Assembly: GCA_007449985.2 (NCBI GenBank)
Contig: VIIQ02000600.1
Span: 690,001-754,000 of the forward strand
Reading direction: 5' to 3'
Source of the DNA: Desmodesmus armatus
Taxonomy: Eukaryota; Chlorophyta; Chlorophyceae; Sphaeropleales; Scenedesmaceae
Length of the DNA: 64,000 nt
In this document: piece by piece, positions 1-13,235 of the stretch
Layout: every line of letters begins with the position of its first letter
Numbering within the stretch: the stretch's first letter is position 1
Made by a program: the position numbers and the translations under genes
Notes under the pieces: generated by a model
Databases searched by the model: none
The model's input: the letters and a program-made list of their open reading frames with translations, nothing else
What the model was told of the DNA's origin: nothing

Positions 1-768
1 GCTGCTGCTGCTCCGGCTTCAGCACCCTCGGTGGTGGGGGTGGTGGGGGTGGCCAGTGTTGGTGCTCACCACCTGGTGGCCCCTGCTGCTGCTGCCTGAA
101 GCCCCCCTGGTGGTACCGCTGCCGCTCCTGCTGCTCTGCTGCCTGCTCCTCTGGGGTTATTATGTCATAGGATGACTCACACCCCGGCAGCAGTACAAGG
201 AGGGTGGGGAACTCAATGATGAGCTTGCCTGCCAGCTGGCTCTTCAGGGACTGGGTGGGGTCCAGCTTGTAGTAGCGCACTGCATTGGCCTGTGCAGGCA
301 GACACGCAGGCAGCAGCAGCAGCCACAGCATTTAAGCTCTCAGTGAGCGATGCAACACCGCTCTTCGAGGTGTTCTTTATCTGATGCATCAGCCAGGCTG
401 CATTGCCAAACGTGCAGGAGTGAACACAGCACCAGCACATATGCTAGTTTCAGCAAATGCACACATGCACGCACCATGCCGAGGTCTGCCACACACACCC
501 ATGCTTGCCAAACATATGGCTCGCACCTACAACTCAATCTAATGTCACACATCACAGGCTGGTCACTCTTAATTCAAGGGTCCACTGACACAGGTCACTC
601 TCACTCACTGGGCATCGCTCCTTCCTCGTCAACACAGTCAGTGCCTCCAGCCCTGCCTCCCTGTAGGCCCGCAGCTGCAGCGCCTGCGCCCCACACCCCT
701 GACGATACTCCAGGTGCCGCCCCAACACCTTGGACAGCAGCACCTCCTCGTCCACCTTGCCATCATGC

Positions 769-808
<40 letters not shown>

Positions 809-1627
809 AAGCTGGCTGCTGAGTGGGTGCTGTCTGCGGCTGCTGCTGCTGCTGCTCGGTGGCAGGCTGGCCAAGTGAGGAGCTTGCATTGACAGCATCA
901 GGCGCAACAACGGCTGCAACCGCTGCGGCCGCTGCTGCTGCTGCTGCTGTGTCGGTGACAGCGGCGGCTGCTGCAATCGACGCTGCTGGTGCTGGTGCTG
1001 CTGCTGCTGGGAAGCGCCACTCCAGTCGCCAGAAGAGCTTGCGCGCCCTGGGGTCATAGCGGGTGCTGTTGGTCTGCCGGCGCTGCATGCCTGTGGGGTG
1101 AAGCGAGAGGCGAGGGCACAACACAGGCAGCATGGCAGCGGCAGCAGCAGCAGCAGCACAGTCAGACTCCCTAACTATCCGTACTACAAACCTGTCCTGG
1201 GCGGCGCAGGCCCTGCGGTGGGCGCATGTTCGTGCTGATGCACCTTGCCATGTGCATTGTAAGCTGCAGGCCCTGCTGGCCGTGTCACTGGGACACTCAG
1301 GCTGACAGAACGGCTGCAATGGCCTGATGTGCCTGATTTGCCGGGGCAATCAGGCAGGGCCAGACCCTCAATAGTAGCGGTGTTACTAGTAGCAGCAAGA
1401 GTAGCAATAGTACAGGTAAATGCGCAGCTGCTGTGGGATGCGGCCCAGGCAGTCCGAGAGGCTGATCACCTGGGGGCATGATGAGCAGCCGCACCCCCCT
1501 GAGCCGTGCCTGGTGCACGAGGCCCCCCAGGTGCTGCGGCAGCTCCTTGCGGGGGATGGGGGGCCTGTGGCGCTTGGCGTTGTCGTCCACACGATTCACC
1601 TCCTCAAGCCAGCGGTAGTCTGATGGC

Positions 1628-1659
<32 letters not shown>

Positions 1660-2135
1660 GGCGGCGTGGAACAGAGGTGGTGACGCTGGGGTGATGACTA
1701 TGCGCATTGCAATGCAGTGTGCCTGACTGCTCTGACAGCTGCCTATGTTGCCGTTGATACCATCGATATATCAACACGTAATTGCTGCCTAAAACAGCCT
1801 CTACATGTCCCAACATATGAGACCGACTGACTGCTGCTGTGAGGCGCGTGCTGTTGTGTGCTGCTGTCGCCGTTGTCTGTAAGGCAGCTGTCATTTGGCA
1901 GACCAAACCTACCTGACAGCAAGTGCCTGTCTGTGAACTCCTGCATGGGCACAAACGCCAGCTTGTCTCGCTGGCCTGTGCAACCAGTCTGCTGCTTGTG
2001 CTGCTTGCAGCAGGAAAGGCTGCATGTTGGTGCCTGACAGCCTGGGCACTTATACTTGGGTGCAGATGCGCTGCAAACGTTGCACAGGGATGCTGGCGCG
2101 CCTGTTGTAGCATCGACCGCCGCTGCTGACACCAT
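1..2135 (-). CDS. BCD1: Box C/D snoRNP assembly factor BCD1 (ZNHIT6 family), 3' end cut by window
   Basis: Exons on the minus strand: 1913-2135, 1470-1619, 609-1090 and 1-289 (continues left), joining in phase to at least 381 residues. The start is the ATG at 2135; the GTG at 2138 is not used. Residues 18-52 form a zf-HIT finger: CNVC, CPGC, C38, C42, H46 and C52, followed by the family pattern TGC-x-G-x-RDK-x-AFV. Exon 2 holds LLSDYRWLEEVNR and the RGVRLLIMPPGMQRR block typical of BCD1; exon 4 holds LAGKLIIEFPTLLVLLPG. In yeast and human, BCD1 acts in the nucleus in early box C/D snoRNP assembly. Oddity: exon 3 carries long Ala and Gln runs between conserved blocks (about 770-1000), absent from animal homologues. 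The C-terminus seen so far is Gln/Pro-rich. Family call is firm; the exact donor at 609 is less certain. Confidence 0.88.
770..806. repeat. CAG/CTG triplet tract inside BCD1 exon 3
   Basis: About twelve CAG units in a row. On the coding (minus) strand they are read as CTG/TGC/GCT, giving a poly-Ala run in the BCD1 frame. Shorter tracts of the same kind lie nearby at about 930-950 and 1000-1010. Confidence 0.9.
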
Positions 2136-4312
2136 CACGGTGTTGTCTCGGAATGTTTCGCTGCTGGTGGCAAAACAAGTCGCACTTGACGCAGTCGCTG
2201 CAACACAATCTTAGTGGCGCCCGGCCTGTTGAGCTCAACATCTTGTGCATTACAAACCCTGGACAGCTGCAAATGCAACTTGCACAACTTTCATCAGCAC
2301 CCTGCGGCTCACTGGAGGATGCAGTAGCACAAACCACACCTTGAATCTGCATGCAAGGCAACTGTCAGCAGTTGTCCAGCCAGAGCACTGTACGTGACGG
2401 GGGTGTCTTGTTGTCATGCCGATATAGCACAGTGTCATTGTCAACCTGGTATGGTCGCTGGCAGGGGTGTACATTTGAGGCTTTTGTAGCGCAGATCAGC
2501 ATCCAAGTTTACTGTGAAGCGATGTGCAATTTGTTGGATGTCTCTGCAAGCAGCATCTGGCAAGGTGATCTGGTCAGGCACCGTGGGGTGCGACAATGAT
2601 TACTTGAGTTGTGCAAGTTTTCACTGGGCTGTTGTAATAAGATCGCAGAGGCTGAAGCTGCCGTGTCTGTCAACGGAAACAAGTGGATGGTGATGCATAT
2701 GCATGTGCAGCTGAAGCTAGACGAGCTTCGGGGCCCCCCAACCCTTGGCTCACTGTGACATGAAGGTGACTGGCCAGTTGCTGCCCTTCTGCTGGGCTGG
2801 ATGTTGCATCAAAGCTCCACTGTGATCATCAATGCTGGGTCATGCTGGCTGTTCCTCCTGCTGGGCTGAGTACTGAGAGGCTGAATAACTGTGATGCTCC
2901 TGAGCAACGCTGTTTCAAGCAGCACAACAGAGTGTGATACATGCACTGCTTGTGCTGAAAAACAACACCCCACAGCCAAACAAACTCTCAGTTCCAACTG
3001 TGAAGACAGCCTTATGTTAAAAAGCACATAACCATGCCAGATGTTGCTTCGCAAAGCACACACACCATCTCTGGCTGTTGGAAACCTCTGCGCAAACAGG
3101 ATGTGACAATCGTCATGAAACACACCAACTACTCATCCCCCAGGACCCCCAGAAGCTGGGCATGTGCAATCTGCCCCAATGCTGATATGACAGCACAATG
3201 ACAGTAAAAACAGGACTACACTAATACATGCAAACACACAGACACAGAACGTACGAAACCACCCTCAGCACATGTGCCAGAGGCATCACTGTGGGCGGAA
3301 GCTGGGAGCTGGAGCGGCACACTAACCAAATGCCAGAACAGTCACAGAACCACACTGACGGGTTGATATGTCAAGGGACATATCTTATGCTTCACCTCTG
3401 TACACCCGGGTGTAGCAGAGAGAAAGTTGCTGTTGGGCAGGGGCGTCGGCACCCCCTCAACACCACCTTCCATTCCCTCCACACTAGCGTCAAAATCCAG
3501 CTGTTGGCAACGGCCAGCAGCCCTCTCCCCTTGGCGCACCATAGTTGGTGCAACCCAAACAACTCGAACCTACGCCAACATGGGCAAGCGCCCTGCAGAT
3601 GACGCTGCACACGCCAACAGCGCCAAGTGCCTGCCAGACCTCCATTTAATACAAGCCCCACTGGCTGTGAAGTTGTCGCATAAGATATGCAGCTGCCAGA
3701 CATGTGGGAGGCAGGCACGTCAACGCGCGGTGCTGATGACATCAAAACTGCTCAGCGCTACCTCCACCCACCACGCACTGCATCTGATCATAAATCATAT
3801 GTGGCTGCGGAATGAGTGAGAGGCATGCACATCATGCAGAGATGCTGTCAACAACAGCTGCGCTCAGTACCCGCCTTCTCCACTGAATCAGTACACAGAG
3901 CCACAGACCAGCAACGCAACTGGCGTTGCTGTCTACCACAGAGCCACGGCTGCTCTGCTGTCCGCACACTGCACACAACGCATCCCGGCAGTGAGGCAAA
4001 CAGCTTTTCAGCTGCAGCTATCAACACCGCTCTGCAGCTTCCTTTTGCTGTAGGACTTGTGCAATGTACTCCTGTGCAAAAATCTCATAGGGACCAAAAA
4101 ATACAGTGCTGTTAAGCAAAAAGCTAGTGCAGCAGAACAGCTGCGAGGGCTAGCACTGGAACCCCAGTCGGATTCGGCGGCGGTGCCAGTCAGCCTGCAG
4201 ATACCTTGGCATGGAACTGCCAAGCTGCAAGCCCCACACGGCAACAAACCAACAGCAGCAGAGCTTGCTGCTACCCCAGCGCTGCTGCCCACCCGCCAAT
4301 AAACTCTACTGC
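2136..4312. other. Intergenic region between BCD1 and PTB copy A
   Basis: About 2.2 kb between the BCD1 start and the stop of the first phosphate transporter. It should hold the BCD1 promoter and the copy A 3' UTR. The open frames here are short, start in several frames and match no family I recognise. No RNA gene or element was seen. Confidence 0.6.
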
Positions 4313-7300
4313 TTACGGCAACTGGGCGGCTTGGAGTGCAGTTGCGTTCTGCAAGCTGGTAATGATGCCACTATTGCTGATCCACTTCTTGCTGGGGTCG
4401 CCCAGGGCCACAAAAGTGGCATTCTGTGCAGCAACCTCGGCTGCAATGGAGGGGGTGCCTGCTAGGCTCTGCAGAGTAGAGTCGGTGAGCTGCATGGCGG
4501 CTGTGCGCATGGGTATCAACTCATTCAACTCAACCCGGCCGGGTGTGTAGACCGCCATGGCGAACAGCAGCGCACTCATGCAGCCAGCAGCAACCAGGGT
4601 GAACACCTGCGGCGAAGCAACACAGCAGAAGGGCAGAGGTCTGTCAGCAAATGCTGCAAACGCCAGTCAGCACATCCACACTCGCAGTCAAGGCCACACG
4701 TGGCATGGAACATGAGTGCGCGTTGTGCAAGTCTGCCAGCTCCTTGCAGCGCTGTGGTCACTGCATACATCACACAGCTTAGGTCGACCCAGCTGCCCCG
4801 ACACTCACCCAGCCACACAACATCTTGCCGTACAGCTTCCAGTTGAGGGCGCTCCACCTCCCCTCAGCAATGCCTCCACCAGCAGTGGCTCCAGTGATGG
4901 TGTGGGTGGTGGACAGAGGAAGGCCAAAGGCAGATCCGCAAGCAATCACAAGGGCGGTGGCGGTCTCCATGCAGAAACCGCGGCTGGGCGTGATGTGTGC
5001 ACACTTGACACCAAGCACACGCATGATGTTGTAGCCATAGGTCGCCAGACCGACGACAAGGCCGGTGGCACCCAGTGCCAGGATCCAGGGATACACCTGT
5101 CGGACAGTTGTGAAAAACCACGAGTCAGTCAAGTGACCAGACTGACCTGTGCCTCCTAGCAGCTAGCAGCAGTAAACAAGCGTTACGACCCTGCAAGTCA
5201 CCACAGCACATTATTGCTGCTGTGGCTGGGGGATATACGAACAGGTCACTAACGCGACACGCTGTGTGTGCATTGTGCTGACACGTGCACGCACCTCAAC
5301 CGCTGCATGCTGGCAACCTCAGACAATGACCAGTATCTCAGCAGACACCTGTATCCACTTCAAACAAACAACTGCCCTAATCAGCAGATCGACCCACCTC
5401 TGAGTCACCGCCTGGCACTGCCATGTTCTTGTACACGTAGAAGGCTGCACAGAAGGAACCGATGGAGTTGGCAACGTCGTTGGCGCCGTGTGCGAAGGAC
5501 ATGGCGCATGCAGAGATGACCTGCAGGACCTTGAACACTGTCTCGGTACGGGGGTCGAACTTCTCGGCAGAGTCATGCATCTGCAGGCAGCAGCAGCAGA
5601 GGCAACAAACAGCACACATGAGAACACAGTTTGGGCAGGACCAATCAAGTTGTCCTGTGCACAATGCTGATATGTTGCACGAAAAGAAACTGCACGCAGT
5701 CACTGCCTGTCTTCCTTGCTGCAATTGGTGCATGCAGCAAAGCAAACGTGCTAGAATACGCCTCAGCTTGAACGGTGCAGCTTGGCTTCAGCTTCCCTGC
5801 CCCAAGAACAGAATCTCCATCACTTCAGTGCCCAGTGCTGCGCAACTGCCACATCTGCTGTGAAGACCCACCGCGGTCAGCTCATCATCGTGTGCGATAT
5901 CGGCATGGATGTCCTGTGTCATTCCCCTGAGGGCGGCATTGCGCGCGCGTGTGAACCAGGCCTTGACAGACTTGTCTTCGGGGTCAACCTCGATAGGCTT
6001 CAGCTTGTCAGCAACAGCCTTCTGGAACCTGCAGGAAGAAACCACAGGGCGGCCACAACAACGTGTTGACAGCATGCCCCACACAGCAGCACCAGCTGCA
6101 ACCCGCGGTCCCGAGAAAATCCAAACCATTTTTTTAATATGCCTTTTCCATTTTTGAAGAGTGGCACTCTCAGCACTCTCAGCAGCGGAGAGCAACCACC
6201 ACCAGTGTGCTGACCGTAGTTTGATGAACCAGTGGCGGTTTGCATGCTGAGGTCCTTCTGGTGGTTGTGCTGAGGTCTCCTGCAGGCAAACTGCTCCTCT
6301 GCTCTCAAATTGCACCCGTCCCAGTCATTGGGAATGAGTGTAACAGGCTGGCCAGGGCAGCACACAAGCCCTGCTTCCCATGGTGCTCTCAAAGGTGTAT
6401 TGGCATGAGGCTCACCTGTCCTCCTCGATGCCGCTGGTCTTGTAGCCAGCCTCTGCGTCCTTGCCATCCTGCGCCTCGTCATACTGGCGCAGCAGCTTCT
6501 TCATGAAGGGCCACACAGCCAGGGTGCCGATCAGACCAGCACCAACACCGGCCACTGCAGAGTACCAGGCGGCGTCGGCGGCGTCAATCTTGACAATGGA
6601 CTTGACACCCTTGGTCTGCACACGCATAGGCACAGGCAGCAGGTCAGGGGAAGGTCAGTACCTGGCTGAATACAGCATCACACTGAGGCAAGTTGCATGG
6701 GTGCGGGGCTAAAGAAGTGCTGAGTCCTTCTCGCTACGACAGAGTTGGCAAACTTCCCAACAGTGAGCACTGTTCCAGGCAGGCTCAGCTAGCAGTTGGG
6801 CTGAAACAGCATGCACGTAGCAACACTCACCAAGATGAAGAAGAGGTTGATGAAGAAGGTGAGCACCATCAGAATAGGCAGCACCCAGAAGGCAATCTTG
6901 GTGCTGTTGACGCGGCGCAGGACGAAGGTGCGGATGATGAGGAACAGCACCAGGGTGATGAGGGCGGCCAGCAGGGGGGACAGGAACCAGGACATCACGA
7001 TGGGGCCGATTCCCTTCATGAAAGGGAACTCGTTGGAGGGCTCGTACCACAGAACGGCATCAGCACCGCCAAACACGAGGGCAAAGCCCATGATGCCTCC
7101 GATGATGGAGTGGGTGGTGGAGACAGGCAGCTCCATGTAGGTGGCCAGCAGAATCCAGATCATGGCTCTGCAGCAGGAAGCAGAGAGGCAAGGCATGCAC
7201 AGGTGCGCTAGTCAGCATGGACCTCACTGGGGGGTGCTTTTCTGGTGCGAAGGCAGGTATCAGCTCAGGTGCGCAGCACCTCTGCTGCAACCTGCATGGT

Positions 7301-8222
7301 TCTACTGTGTCCAGCACAGCAACCAGCCCTAGTATCAGCGAATTCCGTCGACAATCAATAGTACAGCTGCATCAGTTCCCTGAGAATGAGACTCACCCTG
7401 TCTCGGCTGTCAACATGCCAAACATGAACAGCTGTGGGGCCTTGGCAAAGGTCTTGGGCTTGGCAATGCCGCCAGCAACTGTCTTTGTGACGGAGCCTCC
7501 CAGCAGCATCGCACCCAGGAACTCAAACACAGCAGCAATGGCCACAGCCGACCACATGGACAGCGTACGGGACCCTAGGAGAAGAGGGAGAAACATCACA
7601 CACAGCACAACAGCATAGCTCACGTGAGATTGGTTGATGAAACTAATTGCATTTCACATGTGCCCTTGCACTCTGGGTCACGGCAGGCAATCAAGCGGGC
7701 GGCTGGCAGGGTTGGGCTGGCATGAAGCTGTGGCGACCAACGGCACAGCGACTGCTTACCGACTGAGGTTCCAAAAGCATTGGCCACATCATTTGCTCCA
7801 ATGCCATAGGCATCAAGCCAGGCAACAATTCCGTGGACCACTGTAGAGCGGACAGGCAGCAGGAGCAAGGAGGTCGGCAAGAAGGTCAGCAAGAAGGTCA
7901 GGTAGGGTTGGGTGAAAGGCTGCTGCTGAGCAGACAGGCATGAGTGCCACACGGAAACGAGGCACACCGTAACTTGAACTGCTATAGCTTGAGGCTCTGT
8001 CTACCACCAGCAACAGCAGTTGTTATGCAGTTGTTATGGTGGTGCCTGCTGTGCTGCTGCAGGTGCAGGTGGCCCAAAGCAAGGGATGCTGCCTCGTAGC
8101 ACGTCTGTACCATGCTGTTGTGTTCCTAGGCATTGTCTGCGACCACCAGCACGCCCTACGCGCCCCCACACAACCGATTATCGTCGCTTACCAATCAGCC
8201 ATGTATAACTTGTCCAGGCCAT
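4313..8222 (-). CDS. PTB: PHO4-family Na+(or H+)/phosphate symporter, tandem copy A
   Basis: Nine exons (minus): 8192-8222, 7760-7840, 7397-7574, 6831-7167, 6416-6615, 5872-6028, 5398-5580, 4809-5096, 4313-4606. They total 1749 nt, 582 residues, with every junction in phase. The protein begins [18 protein letters not shown]. It carries both PHO4/PiT signature repeats: [14 protein letters not shown] at residues 25-38 and [12 protein letters not shown] at about 359-370. The paired STTHS/STTHT loops lie in exons 4 and 8 ([14 protein letters not shown] and [11 protein letters not shown]). Many hydrophobic segments surround a polar loop encoded by exons 5-6. The family imports inorganic phosphate at the plasma membrane with a cation; in Chlamydomonas these are called PTB. 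Intron 1 has a small tandem repeat near 7862-7905. It is the intact type against which copies B and C are compared. Ion coupling is not readable from sequence. Confidence 0.93.
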
Positions 8223-10206
8223 TGTGTGCGAGATTGTTTAGGGTGCAAAGATAAGTGTATTGCAAGGCTGCGACAAGACGTGTAGAGCGGCCGCCTGCTG
8301 AAACGTGAAAGGAGCTCCTAATCCCTTGCGCGCGAGCAGAACAAGTCGGTTCGCACTGGAACGGAGGAACGATGATCGTATGGGAACAGTCTGGCTATCA
8401 GGCTGGCCATATGAGCTGCTTGTGACGGGCAGCATATAACATTACCCCCCAAGGCATATTCCCTCGTGGCCACGTCAACTAACAACTAAAAGTAATGCTG
8501 ACTGCTCCTGTTCATTGGTATTTTTACAACGTAATCAAGAGTGTGTGTAACTGAGCTTGCAGCGGATGCAACGTACACAACAGCAGATCGTGCTGGGACC
8601 CAGCACCTTGTCTATGTATCAATAGTACTCACAAGTAGAACTCAACCAAACCACTTCGTGACCACATGTCACAGCTACAGATGGTACAGGCCTGCAAGGA
8701 AAGCGGATGTCAATGCTGCTGTGCTGAGGTCAGATGCTGCTGGCAAAGGAGACGCACCCAGCACAACCAAAAAAGCTGGAACTGCACCTACCCCACCCAA
8801 CTCATATCACCCGAAGTTACCGGTCTGCATGTCCCCCAGCTGTGCTGAAGCAGCAGTGGGAATACCCAGCAGCAGGAGGAGCCAACGGACCAACAGGCAA
8901 GCCTGCAGGGCTGTCAAAACCACAGACAACTGTCACCCAACCAGATTGCAGATGCCTAGGACACACAGGACAGCTGTCAAGATGTGCAGGCCCGCAGATA
9001 CTCACTCTCACACAGAGACACACAAACATGCACATCGCCATCACGTTGGTGCTGACAGCACCTGCAAAGTTCAGCATTACAGTGATGACAAAAAGGCCTG
9101 CATGGACAGACACAGGGACCTGCAAGCACGTACCCTGTACACTGCGTACTGCCCTGCAACAACAAAAAAACTCACTGTCAGCAGGTGCCCACAGCAACCT
9201 ATGTGCCCACACCCCACCTCACATACAAGCAGCACCCAACTCTGATGGGTGCTGGTGTCCAAGGTCGGTGCAAGGGCACCACCCGCACAACTTGCCAGCC
9301 AAACTGTACACAGCCACAAGGGGATTCAAACAGCCTCCTGACAGCAGCTGTGACACAGCTGAACTGCAAAACAATGCAACCTCATGATCAGGGGACACAC
9401 CACACTGCGTCATACTGCCTGACTAGAGGGGGGATGCAGGGAAGGGGACCCTCCCAAGCTGTGCAATCTGTAATGTAATGTTGATGATTCACGGAAGATA
9501 CCAGCATCCGAGCGCAGCGGGCAGGTAGTAAAGCTTTCCACGCATGGTGCCACAGCACAAAACCAGACAATGACAGCCCACTTGGTACTATCACATGCAC
9601 TGCCTCACAAGGGGGACCCCATCGGCACGCCTACCAGCATGTTGGTGCAAGACTGCCAAAGGACCCAGTACATGTTGCTGTGCTGCTGAGTGCAGTAGCG
9701 GTGCTGCGCAGCACTGGTGTCCCAGGATCGTGAGCACTATGCCCCCTACAAGCCAGTTGCCTGACACGAATCCAGCAAACAAGCCACTGTGCACTAGTCC
9801 TGGGCCAATAATATCGACTAACTACAGGTGCTGCAGCAGTGGCTGTACACAGCACAGGATTTGAAAGTAGATTGAAACCCCTGGCAAGGCAACCTGGAGA
9901 ATCAGTTGTCCCCGGGCTGTGGGGGCTGCAGGACAGGCCCAAACTGGTTTGAAACAAAACGAAGCGCACAGCAGCAGGAGCCCAGCACAATTTCTCCTGC
10001 CTTATTACTGTGTCGCAAACAACATTAGGACTGCACTTGAATTGTGACGCTACCCAGGTGTTAGTAGTAAACACACCAGTAAGCCTGGAAGAACCATACA
10101 CACACGTATGTACAAACCCTGTGCGCAGGCTACAGTATGTAGCAGTCCAACTCGCAGGAGCGCGCTGACTTGCAGCACAACACCTGGCCAGTTCCCAACT
10201 GGTTGC
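8223..10206. other. Intergenic region between PTB copies A and B
   Basis: About 2 kb holding the copy A promoter and the copy B 3' UTR. It contains a PHR1-type palindrome at 8454-8461 and CA-rich simple sequence near 9000-9050. No supportable coding exon was found; the longer open frames show no family pattern. Confidence 0.6.
8454..8461. promoter_or_regulatory. P1BS-like site (GNATATNC) upstream of PTB copy A
   Basis: The sequence GCATATTC fits the P1BS consensus GNATATNC bound by Arabidopsis PHR1, the relative of Chlamydomonas PSR1, the phosphate-starvation regulator. It lies about 232 nt before the copy A start codon. The motif is short, so a chance match is possible; its position before a phosphate transporter raises its weight. 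Confidence 0.45.
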
Positions 10207-13191
10207 TTAGGGCATCAGGCCCTGCAGGACTGATGTCTGGAGAGAAGATGCATTCTTGAAGCTCTTGACGACACTATCGGGGTTGACCCACTTGCTGGAT
10301 GGGTTGCCCAGGCCATACAAGGTCTTGTTTTGGCCTGTGATTTGGGCCTCCAGTGTGGCATTTGGTGGCTGCAGCTGCGCTGCAAAGGCATCCAAGCCTT
10401 TGAGGGTGGAGTTGGTGTTGTCCATCATTGCACCACGCATAGAAACAAGAGCGTCTGTCTCAAAGCGGCCAGGGGTGTACACACCCATGGCAAACAGGAT
10501 GGCACTCATGCAGCCAGCAGCAACGAGGGTGAACACCTGCGCACCAAGGCAAAGCAAGCAGGACAGAAGCAGGCGGAAAAGAGCAAGGTGAGACAAACAC
10601 CAGCTGGCAAGTTGAGTTGGTAGCTTTTCTGCGCAAAATTACCTTCACTGCCTTCACTATCACCCGCGAGCCCCACAAGCCTGCTGCTGGTGAACAATCA
10701 ATCAGGGCGTGACATGCTGATGTGAATCTGCAGGAATATGCGACTGCAAACTCACCCATCCGGCAAACATCTTGCCGTACAGCTTCCAGTTGAGGGCGCT
10801 CCACCTGCCCTCAGCAATGCCTCCACCGGCAGTGGCACCAGTGATGGTGTGGGTGGTGGACAGGGGAAGGCCAAGGGAAGAGCCCAGAGCAATAACCAGG
10901 GCGGTGGCAGTCTCCATGCAGAAACCACGGCTGGGTGTGATGTGTGCGCACTTGACACCAAGCACACGCATGATGTTGTAGCCATAAGTGGCCAGACCAA
11001 TGACCAGACCAGTTGCGCCCAGGGCCAAGATCCAGGGGTACACCTGTGGAGTAGCGGCAGCCGCAGCACAGAAACAGATGATGATGATGATGATGATGAT
11101 GTCTTTGCATCCTGCACACAATTCAAACCTGCACGTGCGTCTGCAATGGTGCACAGAAACTCAAAAAATGTTTCAGCAAACTGGCTACTGCATGCTGGCA
11201 ACCTTACAGACAAATGACTGATATATCCCAGCAGACAACACTTGAAGCAACGTATGCAGAACATATGTCCCCATTTGCAAACAAGCCCACCTCGGAGTTG
11301 CTGCCTGGCACTGCCATGTTCTTGTACACGTAGTAAGCTGCACAGAAAGAGCCGATGGAGTTGGCCACATCGTTGGCACCGTGTGCGAATGACATGGCGC
11401 ATGCAGAGATAACCTGCAGGATCTTGAACACTGTCTCAGTCCGGGGGTCAAACTTCTCAGCATCATCGTGCATCTGCAGGCAGCAGCAGCAATAGAGGTG
11501 ACACACAACAGGCACGAGTCACAGGTGTCCTTTGCAATCGCTGGTACTTGATTGACGTTGCACCGTCAGAATCTGCACACACTGCCTGACTCTCTTGCTG
11601 CATGCATCTGCTTTGCTGACGTGCTGGAGCATGTCTCGATGTCTGTTAGAAGCGCACAGCTGCGGCGCTTCAGCTTCCCTGCCTTGAGGTCTCTGCATTA
11701 CGCCAATGCCCAATGCTGCGCCGCATCTGCTGTCACCCACCTGGGTCAGCTTCTCATCGTGGACAATGTCAGCATGGATGTCGTGTGTCATTCCCTTGAG
11801 GGCGTTGTTGCGGGCACGTGTGAAGAATGCCTTCCAGGACTTGTCCTCGGGGTCAACCTCAATGGGCCTCAGCTTGTCAGCAACAGCCTTCTGGAACCTG
11901 CAGGCAGCAACACACACGCGTTCATGTGTCATTGACCACAATAGACCAACCAAGTGCACTGCTACAGGAAGTACACAGCGCCCACAATTACAACAGCCCG
12001 TAAAAGCCACCATGGCAGCATGTCATGTCAGCACGGACAGCTTAGCCATGGCAAGCTTTCCTGCAGGAATGCACGCAGTGATGCTGGGGGCAGGCGGCAT
12101 GCACAGGTGCACAAGCAGCAGTACCTGCCTACAACCAATAATGACAGCAGCAAGCAGCCACCCTGACGGGCACCACTGTCACTATGCAGTGACCGAGTGT
12201 GCAGATAGCTTCATATGCCAGTGAAACGATCAGACTCAGTAACGCACCTGTCCTCCTCGATACCAGATGTCTTCACATCAGCATCCTTGGGCAGGTCATG
12301 GCTGTCATCAAACCGGCGCAGCGCCCTGCGCATCATAGGCCACACGGCCAGGGTGCCGATAAGACCTGCAAAAACAAGCCAAAACAAGCCACCAAATTGA
12401 ACAAGGGCACCAGCATGGACTCGCATGGTGGCAACCTGCTTGCTCCATTCTTGTGTGCACTGCAAGGCTTGCGCTGGCAAGGAACAGGGGGGCAGTGACA
12501 CAGCAACCACAACAACTCACCGGCACCCACACCGGCGACTGCGGAGTACCAGGCAGCATCGGTGGGGTCAATCTTGATGATTGACCTCACACCCTTGGTC
12601 TGCAAAAACAGAGGCAGTGAAAGGCAGGGCATGTCAGCACCAGGTCAAAACATTGCAGTGTACCCACTGGGTACACCCATGTGGCACATGGGTGTATATG
12701 CTTGTTGCCAACTGTCTTGTGGAAGAGACACACAGTCCAAAATTAATGAACAGACAAGAAACTTTCCAGACAATCCAGCACAGGTGGCAGCTTGCTTTGC
12801 GAGGTTGAGGAAGCATGCGCGCGCATCACAAATGTGGCGCGCATTTACTCACCAGGATGAAGAAGAGGTTGATGAAGAAGGTGAGCACCATCAGGACAGG
12901 CAGCACCCAGAAGGCAATCTTGGTGCTGTTGACGCGACGCAGGACGAAGGTGCGGATGATGAGGAAGAGCACCAGGGTGATGAGGGCGGCCAGCAGGGGG
13001 GACAGGAACCAGGACACGATGATCGGGATGATGCCAGTCACGAAAGGGAACTCCTTGGTTGGCTCATACCACACCACACCGCCAGCACCGGCAAACACGA
13101 GGGCAAAGCCCATGACACCACCGATGATGGAGTGGGTGGTGGAGACAGGCAGCTCCAGGTAGGTAGCCAGCAGGATCCAGATCATGGCTCT

Positions 13192-13235
<44 letters not shown>

